Below are positions 5,817 through 5,830 of a stretch of DNA of 5,830 nt, in pieces. The stretch covers positions 1-5,830 of the forward strand of contig SKSI01000189.1 in assembly GCA_007123065.1 (NCBI GenBank). The letters run 5' to 3'. Every line of letters starts with the position of its first letter. The stretch's first letter is position 1. Origin of the DNA: Bacteroidales bacterium (lineage in GTDB: Bacteria > Bacteroidota > Bacteroidia > Bacteroidales > UBA7960). The notes beneath the pieces were generated by a model that did no database searches, was not told where the DNA came from, and worked only from the letters and a program-made list of their open reading frames with translations. The position numbers and the translations under genes were made by a program.

Positions 5817-5830
5817 GATCACACCTTTCT

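Noticed and set aside
1..5830. CRISPR array, insertion sequence, tRNA/rRNA gene, or defence or secretion system
   Set aside because: No regularly spaced repeats, transposase motifs, terminal repeats, cloverleaf-like sequence or effector domains were seen. All long conserved frames are accounted for by housekeeping or stress genes.

Overview
The window looks like chromosomal DNA of a Bacteroidota bacterium, probably an anaerobic or microaerophilic one. Three things point there. The 2-oxoacid dehydrogenase E1 is a single ~805-residue alpha/beta fusion of a type I associate with that phylum. A PadR regulator is paired with a PspC-domain protein whose N-terminus (GIVFHIDEDAY) is typical of Bacteroidota. 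Start codons lack clear Shine-Dalgarno sequences, and a TAnnTTTG-type -7 promoter box can be found. The rubrerythrin fits life with little oxygen. This assignment is inference from protein style, not from a marker gene.

Layout, left to right. (1) 1-425, + strand: the 3' end of an aldose 1-epimerase (galactose mutarotase) that begins outside the window. (2) 426-644: a non-coding region with two dyads; the second (549-573, arms TAGTAC/GTACTA) is a good candidate operator for the regulator that follows. (3) 645-1659, + strand: a PadR-family repressor and a short PspC-domain membrane protein, 58 bp apart and probably one autoregulated unit. (4) 1763-4180, + strand: the E1 alpha/beta fusion, with no E2 or E3 gene nearby. 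(5) 4187-4768, - strand: rubrerythrin, converging on the E1 gene with only 6 bp between the stop codons. (6) 4769-4929: the rubrerythrin leader and promoter region, with overlapping inverted repeats. (7) 4930-5715, - strand: a class I SAM-dependent methyltransferase whose reading frame continues upstream without a usable ATG, suggesting a one-base indel or an unusual start. (8) 5775-5830: an A/T-rich end with a 14-A run.

The genes do not form one pathway. They look like ordinary metabolic, envelope-stress and oxidative-stress genes set side by side; padR-pspC is the only convincing operon. I see no mobile element, CRISPR array, RNA gene or defence system. The points most worth a second look are the PadR dyad, the four-cysteine linker and altered thiamine motif of the E1 fusion, the methyltransferase start, and the rubrerythrin leader.
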